Positions 57,723-64,000 of a stretch of 64,000 nucleotides of DNA are shown here, piece by piece. Position 1 is the first letter of the stretch. Each line of letters begins with the position of its first letter. Made by a program: the position numbers and the translations under genes. Source of the stretch: Diplocarpon mali (lineage: Eukaryota; Ascomycota; Leotiomycetes; Helotiales; Drepanopezizaceae); assembly GCA_024741835.1 (NCBI GenBank), contig JAENRP010000014.1, positions 228,921-292,920 of the forward strand. The letters are read 5' to 3'. Under the pieces are notes generated by a model. The model made no database searches and was not told where the DNA came from. It saw only the letters and a list, made by a program, of their open reading frames with translations.

Positions 57723-59512
57723 CTAATCCTCATCCCAGTTCTGTAAAAATGTTAGTAATAATTGCATCAGTGGATGGATTGAATTACAGGGTTAGGTCCG
57801 GGTGGTTTTGGTCCACCAGCTTGTCGAGCAACGATGATTTGATCTACAGAGAGAACAGTCCGAGCAGCCTCAGTAGCAAGCTTGATGGCCCAACTTTTGG
57901 AGATCATCAGATCTAGGATTCCTTCTTCTTTGGCGTCTAGAGTGCCGGTACTATCCTCATTCTGACCTTTTTTAGTACAGCCCCCACCAAAATCAATCGA
58001 TATACATACCTCGATATCAACGCCTGTATCCCAATCATCCTTCTTGTGATGCGCGGTATACAGCCTGCTCAAAACTTCTGTTGCATCAAGACCAGCGCTT
58101 TCGGCCAAGGTCCGAGGAATGACCTCGAAGGCCTCGCCATACTTACGGATGGAGTATTGTGCAAGTCCAGGCGTCTTGTCGCCGAAAGTCTGTATCCGTT
58201 CTACCAGTTGCATCTCTGTAGCGCCGGCACCAGGAACCAGTCTAGGATCTCTTGTGATAGCCTTGACAACGTTGACACCGTCATCGACAGCCCGCTCGAT
58301 GTCATCAAGATGATTTTGAGTGGCGCCACGAATGACAAGTGTGGCCGTTCTTGTTTTCTCGTTTTCTTGTCTGAACACTGTGACTCGGTCTCCTCCAATC
58401 TCCAGTGTCTCAACAATATCGACACTGCCCATCTCGTCCGGCATAGGAGCACCTAATCTTGCCAATGGCGTGGCTCCAACAACGCTGCATAATCTACGCA
58501 GTTCAAATTTGCTCAAGATACGAATGACCAAGATTCCGAAGCGGTTGAGATAGTGCATTGCAAGCTCTCCAACTGTAGAACCGGCAACGACAACGCGCAG
58601 ACCAGAATCGAACAATTCCTTAATGTGAGCCTCGAGCTGGGTTTCCTCTCCTTTGGTGAAATCCATCATCTCTTTGGCGTTATGCAATAGGACAGTACCC
58701 TTGGTCTCAGTCTGGCTGGTATCGATCGGGCAGGAAAAGACACCGACTTTAGCTCTCACAGCCTTCTTGACAGATCCATCTGGTTCACGGCCAAATACCA
58801 TGCCCTTTACAACTCTACTTTGCTCCAAGCTTCCTCCCATGATCTTGACCACGCGGATATTGTCGACGTTGAAGTTGACTGGATTCTTAGGGAGTACAGC
58901 CAGAACAGCCTCTGCAACCATATCTGCCAGAAAATCCTCGCTACCGCTCTGCTTGCTAGCAACCACCGTTCTAATGGCCTTGCTAAGCTCCGGCTGTGAT
59001 CTGATATCTTCCACTCTATCCACAACCAGGTTCTCAAGTTCTTCCAGGGCGAAGTTTTGGGCCAATTCGTAACCTCGAATCACATCACTGGTCTTGAGAC
59101 CCATTCGTAGCAGATCCTCAGCTTTCCTCAAAAGTTCTCCCGCGAGAACGATGACTAAGTTTGTAGCATCTCCCATCTCGGCCTCTTGTTGCTGACTTGC
59201 CATTACGACAAGCTTTGCTGCTGGGTGTACGACATCGAGTTCGCGGAGGATAGTGGCGGCATCCGAGGTCAGAATCATCTTCTGCAAATGGTTGATCACG
59301 ATCTTATTTCGGCCATAGGGTCCTAGCGAGGTCTGTACAGTCGTGGCGATAGTGCGGCAAGCGTCGATATTACGGAGAACAGCTCCATCCTCAGAATCAT
59401 AGCTACAAGAGGTTAGAAGTTGAAGCTTGGAGGAAGGGAAGAAGTTGAGTTACGTGTTATATCCTTGCTTAAACAAGTTGGCGTTTGGGGCATTTGGGAT
59501 ATTGAGAGACAT
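57723..59512 (-). CDS. CCT8: T-complex protein 1 subunit theta (CCT8 chaperonin subunit)
   Basis: Four exons (59512-59454, 59402-58010, 57961-57788, 57740-57723) encode 547 residues, the normal length. The introns are 51, 48 and 47 bp. The last exon carries only NWDED and the stop. The start MSLNIPNAPNANLFKQGYN is family-conserved. ATP-site motifs are TSLGPYGRNK near the N-terminus, EMGDATNLVIVLAGELLRKA (the theta form of GDGTT), and VPGAGATEMQLVERI. The C-terminal equatorial block has LDAKEEGILDLMISKSWAIK and VDQIIVARQAGGPKPPGPNP. The product is one of eight subunits of the cytosolic TRiC/CCT ring that folds actin and tubulin. Intron 2 has no stop and is a multiple of three, but removing it restores the expected GVDIE-NEDSTGTLDA. 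Confidence 0.97.
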
Positions 59513-59793
59513 CTTGACAACAGTAAGAGAGACGTGTGCTTGTCAACTGTTCTTCTTCCACCCTGGTTACAGTCGCGTCTTCCTGTTCCTCAAAATTATT
59601 TGGCGTTATTGTGCCTCAGGCTTTAATCGGACTTTATATTTTCCGGATCGGCTGAGTCTGGGGATAGCTTCATAACTCCATGCACACGTCACTTGCGACA
59701 ACAAATACCACATATCCAGTAATCTACTAGACGCAACAAACCCAAATTTTGCCACCAGAAAACTTTATATAGGTGTAACATTCGATATCCATA
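59513..59793. promoter_or_regulatory. Bidirectional promoter, CCT8 / Nhp10-like gene
   Basis: Only 281 bp separate the two divergent start codons, so both promoters and 5' UTRs must share this segment. No obvious TATA box was seen; short pyrimidine-rich tracts are present. Confidence 0.7.
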
Positions 59794-61178
59794 ATGGCTC
59801 CTCCCACTGGTAAGCTCTCCATCTGTCCCGTCGTTCTTTCTTTTGGTATTGGAGAATCGAAGCTCTTCTGGCTGTACCCATCCACAACAGCAACACCACC
59901 ACGGGACTTGTTCACCTACCTCGCAAGTCTTCTCGAAATTTTCGCGGAGAATTCGATCAGCCATGGATGAGAGACTTCTCCACGAAAGCGATTTTCCAGT
60001 TCCCAATACATTCGCACCAAAGCGAAACGACAACTATAGTAATAACTCTTGTGATGTTTCCCCCAAATCGACTGCTCACAGGACTCTCCCCATCAGCAAG
60101 CACAATTCCAGTTTGTTGCAACAAAATGAACTCCCTATATTTCGTGATTCCTACCAATCTAAAATCTCCCAGCAGCAAGGTAGCCTTCGGGACACACTCT
60201 TTGCATTCTCAATCCAGAGTAGACGTCAAGGATGATGCTAACGAGCTAGCAGGATCAATTCCACCCGAACTGCCTCCTACTGTCGAAGAGGCCTATCGGA
60301 GAAAGTGTATCGAGCTTAAACAACGGCTGGTCGAAGTAGAGCAGGCCAATGATGCACAACGTATCCGAACAGACCGCGCCCGCCGTGCAGTCCAAAAGAT
60401 GCGGCTAGAGCGTTCGTTTCTGCTCGAGCAGCTTGCAAAGAGAACGAGTACCAACGTCGAGGACTCTGAAGGAAGCCCAAGTCCGCCACCGACTGTAGGT
60501 ACTCCAAATATACCACCCTTGCCGATATTGATCATCACAGATCGGCTAACGCTGCTCTCCCCGCAGCCCAAAGAGAAGCCTCTCAGAACCAAGAGAGGCC
60601 ACAGAAAGCCCGACTTCCTCTTAGCAGAGCTTCCTGGCAGCACATTCATACAACAAGGGCCTGGAACGATCTCTCCTTCCTCCGACGCCTTCTCTCACAA
60701 CCATCCCGAACTTTTCCGCAACATGACTCCGCAATCACAGCCTGCTTCAAAGCGATCACACCCTAGCAACGGCACGTACGTAGCTGCAACACCGAGTTCA
60801 GTTCCAGCTGTTTCTCAAACCCGCCGCCCAAGGAATGCCTTCGACCTCTATTGTAATGAGACCAGACCGCTCATAGCCGGTGATTCTCGAAGCGAGACAC
60901 ACGATACTACTTCCGACGTCGAGGCTGCGCTGGCCAGGGGATGGAACGCTCTTGAACCTGACAAAAAGGATATGTTTACACAACGTTATGATCAAATCAA
61001 GAGAGCGGCTGAAGTCGATAAAGAGGCTGGAATTGGCGGTGGAGGCGCTAGGAAAATCGTTCACGATGCAGAACTTCGAAATCCTGATGAGGCCGGCGAA
61101 GATACCGAGATGGCCGATATTAGCACTCCTGCAGTTACGGAATCGGCAGGGGGTTTTACGGCTGTCAACAGAGCCTGA
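59794..61178 (+). CDS. HMG-box protein, Nhp10-like INO80 complex subunit
   Basis: My preferred model has three exons (59794-59809, 60223-60494, 60567-61178), 299 residues. It begins MAPPTDVKDDANELAGSIPP. Intron 1 is long (413 bp, GTAAGC donor, GTAG acceptor). Intron 2 (72 bp) has a GCTAAC branch site. A basic, heptad-rich helix follows the start (TVEEAYRRKCIELKQRLVEVEQ then RTDRARRAVQKM; about residues 28-70). Then come EDSEGSPSPPPT and KEKPLRTKRGHRKPD. An HMG box at about 183-242 reads RRPRNAFDLYCNETRPL and ALARGWNALEPDKKDMFTQRY. This order matches fungal Nhp10-type subunits of the INO80 chromatin remodeller, which bind nucleosome-flanking DNA. An alternative frame opens at the ATG at 59967 and runs stop-free through intron 2 (403 codons), so the N-terminus is uncertain. 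Confidence 0.8.
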
Positions 61179-61581
61179 ACATATTCATTGGCATTTTGAT
61201 TCTAGCGTTGGAACTTGGGCAGTACAAGAAGATGGACCTGTAAATTACCGGCCTAGGCCCGTGTTATGCGCCTCAAGGGGCTCTGGCGTTTCAGTGGCGA
61301 CGCTTATTGGAATCCATCTGGAGGGGTTGAGAGAGACAGGCAACAGTCTGGCGAAAACGTTCTCGAGTGTGTTAACAGATGTTCACAAGAGCCCAATCGT
61401 TACAGTTCCACTAATCAATAGTAATAGCAAGCTGCGCCTGATCAGTATTTCGCCAGGCAGCCAGCCTTATGTACATGTTCACTATTTAAATTATCATGCT
61501 CGTCGCTCAAAGGACCGGAACGCCATGCGTATTATAGGTACAAGTCCCTCCTCCATAAAAAGGAAGATACAACATGCTTTG
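61179..61581. other. Convergent 3' spacer
   Basis: About 400 bp between the HMG gene (+) and the Rmd1-like gene (-), expected to hold both terminators. Nothing else was recognised. Confidence 0.5.
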
Positions 61582-63290
61582 CTAGTCGACTCCTGCATAA
61601 AGATCCACGACGATGTTCACAGCTGCCACCACGATCTCAGCTGCAATCAGGACGATGACTGTTTACATAATTAGCCTTATTTCCTCTTGAGTAATGCGGA
61701 AACGGAGCCTGGCTGAAGAGGCGAGGCACTCACCAATCCACTCCAGCATCTCGCCATGTCCATGACTCAATTGATCCTTCAGCACCGCCAACAGATCCGC
61801 AATGACGTCCAGCCGCTCTGTCAGCAAGCTGACTCTCTGATCCATCTCCAAATAGCTTCTGACGGCTTGGTAGACCGGTTCTAGTTGAGGCTCTATCCAG
61901 AAGAGCTCAGGCGTGTCTAGTACAGATCCGTTAAGATGAATGCTGATCCGTAGGATGAACAGTTCGCCGATTTGCATATTGATCTGCTTGCGGTTGAGAG
62001 CGATCTTACCCGTAACAGCAATTTGCGTGGGGATGTCTTTGCAGGTTTCGATGGTGTTATCAACGAGCTCTTCGAAGAGGGATGTCTGTTATGCCTTAGC
62101 GTTGAGACCATGGAGCAATGAGGAGTCGAACATACCTTGACACTCTGAGCCAGAGCATGCGATATCGCAAGCTTGGTCATGTAATTACCCTTCTCTCTTA
62201 AAGTAATGAAATCATTATATATCCGCGCCTGGTACTCCCTGGTATAGTAGAAGTTAAAGCACTCCGTTTCGACGTCGTCCGCTGCCAGCTTCTCGCTCTC
62301 AAATTTGGCAATCTCTTTCAAGAAACGCTGCTCGTGCTGTAGAGACATGCCCCAGATGACCACGACGCCGTAGTCGAAGAGAAAAATCTCGGGAGTATGG
62401 ACCTGGGTATCGAAATCTAAGTTGGTTTCTGTAGCAATAGTCTGGTCTCGTATTTGCCTTTCCACACCTGCAGAGTGCATGTTGGGAATGTCACTCTCGC
62501 CATTACTGATAGTTGTATCTCCGCCTTCGGTGTGCAGATCAATCAGATCTTCCCGTCGATGCTTGCTGCCGTCTTCTCGGATCGCACTATCCGAATGTCT
62601 CCTCTCTCTCTGCGACGGCATCGACTGGACCTCCATTGTTCTTTTTGACATCCAATTTGATATTCTTCCATAGCTGAATGGGGTGTATATGCACTCGTCG
62701 AATAGTTTCGGGTTCGCGCCCTTGGCTTTCCCTCTACCCTTCAGAAAACGCATTAAATTATCCAGCTGGTACTTGCTCGCCGTACAATATGCCGTCACTC
62801 TGGGTAACCGATCTCGGTCTGCTTTCCCCAGCCTAGCAGCATCGCGTCTCGCAGTGGGATCTTTGATCCGGGTATACTGAGAATATACATCTCTACCGCT
62901 CTCCTCCTCTGGGCCGTCGTCGCCGAAGTCTGGGTTCGGGAGTAGCTTGAGCTTCTGCGTGTTTTTGGTCGTTCTTTGCGGTCCAATCTTGGAGATCGGC
63001 ACCCCGGGCATGGGCATCAGAGGTGAACCAGAGCTGTTTCGGCGGCGAAGTCTGCTGTTCAGGGCCGAGAGCATGGGCTGCTGCGCTGCGCCAGAGGCAT
63101 TTCCGGGCAGGAGGGAGGATGGTGTCGTTGACGATGTTCGTGGGGCGGAAGCTGTGGCGCTACTGCCGATCGATATAACTGAGGGATTAGGGTTGAAGGT
63201 TACATTTCGAGCTTTCCGTTGTGCTTCGAGAGAGCTCGAAGCTGCTGCGGAGGTTATGAGAGGGTTGGTTTCGCTACTTGTGGAAGCCAT
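61582..63290 (-). CDS. Rmd1/Sif2-like DUF155 protein
   Basis: Three exons (63290-62136, 62085-61734, 61658-61582) encode 527 residues. The introns are 50 and 75 bp with agreeing phases. The start is the ATG giving MASTSSETNPLITS; a TTG further upstream is not used. A Ser/Pro-rich N-terminus is followed by the DUF155 core from about residue 165 (RVTAYCTASKYQLDNLMRFL). It continues through EIFLFDYGVVVIWGM and ECFNFYYTREYQARIYNDFI, to a C-terminal transmembrane helix VIVLIAAEIVVAAVNIVVDL encoded mostly by the last exon. The family includes yeast Rmd1/Rmd8 and fission yeast Sif2, linked to meiotic division, mitochondrial anchoring and cytosolic or vacuolar membranes. The biochemical activity is unknown. 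Confidence 0.9.
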
Positions 63291-64000
63291 TGCGGATGGA
63301 TTGAGCAATGTTCCACAAGAACTAAAGTTGCACAAGTTTGGAAGCCATGAAGCTATTCATGATCGGGATTAGTCGAAGAGTATAATCGAAACGTCTCAAT
63401 TGTTGGCTGGCTTGTACCACGATGGGGAAACAATCTTGATGACGTCCAGGGTCGTCGCTATATCAGGATTAGCGCCTGATTCCACAATCTTGTGGGCCAA
63501 AACATACAGCTTGTAATGGTCAAATGCGATCACAATATCCTTTCACAACAACCCCTTCATCAATTCAGTTTCACGAAGCAATTTTATCCAGACCTGGTTC
63601 TCCACCACGATACCACGCATGATTCTGCAACTCCCCAGCAGCAGACGCGGCACGTTATTCACCCGGGCTTGACTTTATCCAAGCTGATTAGTTCCTGTAT
63701 CAATTTTTACTGATTCTGCAGGAACCCAGAAAGGTCTTCCAGTCCGAAGTGCAGTTCGGCTCAATTGCAGCTTCAAATCAGTCTGGAAATTTCTTCTCCA
63801 AAATAGATGGGCGAGCCTCCGAAGACAAAACAGGCCTTTTTGTCGCGGGAGAGACGATTGCTAGGTAGGAATTAGTGACCACTGCTCGGGTATTTATTGG
63901 GAATTTTCCTTGGTTTCTGCTTTGTTTCTGCTTCTCGGATCTCCGGACTTCGGAGCGATAATAGGATTGCGGACGTTGTATAGAGATTTTTCTTGTTCAA
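63291..64000. other. 5' flank of the Rmd1-like gene
   Basis: No further gene was recognised up to the window end. A polyglutamine-like CAG/CAA patch in the short frame 63492-63713 has no other support. Confidence 0.45.

Overview
This window comes from a filamentous ascomycete (Pezizomycotina-type) draft genome. The genes have many short introns, mostly 47-60 bp, with GTRNGT-like donors and RCTRAC-like branch sites. The families are typical of these fungi: Zn(II)2Cys6 factors, Dal5-type MFS permeases, a secreted GMC oxidoreductase, CCT theta, an Nhp10-like HMG protein and an Rmd1-like protein. Several A+T-rich, TpA-rich repeat islands look like products of repeat-induced point mutation (RIP). 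There is one run of 184 Ns (39533-39716) and a single N at 38735. I cannot assign a genus.

Layout. 1-4985: A+T-rich, gene-free, with two copies of a dispersed repeat. 6579-18952: a soluble SREBP-like bHLH factor (-), a Zn2Cys6 factor (-) divergent from a dienelactone hydrolase/SnoaL fusion (+), then two low-complexity proteins (-). 21192-26474: two MFS permeases of the anion:cation symporter type (both -), with a decayed coding patch on either side of the first. 29540-32647: a Zn2Cys6 factor wrecked by frameshifts and stops. 33300-41341: an extremely GC-rich island with an amidohydrolase (-) and an amino-acid permease (+, 5' end in the gap), separated by about 5 kb of satellites and microsatellites. 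42425-46455: a decayed Ty1/copia fragment between short direct repeats, next to two broken flavin monooxygenases. 46958-49590: an intact secreted GMC oxidoreductase. 51330-52015: the third copy of the dispersed repeat. 53840-63290: Nudix hydrolase, an ACC-synthase-like pseudogene, CCT theta and Nhp10-like HMG sharing a 281-bp promoter, and an Rmd1/DUF155 protein.

The left part and the 42-57 kb part look like accessory, TE-affected chromatin, where several oxidoreductase and regulator genes have been lost while their neighbours stay intact. The right end is conserved housekeeping territory. I found no clearly new molecular system. The most unusual signals are the cluster of independent gene ruins, a probable GC-AG intron, a 25-bp dispersed motif on both strands, and the GC3-saturated gene pair around a large satellite field. 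Exon boundaries were worked out by hand from splice signals, reading phase and remembered family alignments. They are strong predictions, not RNA-verified models.
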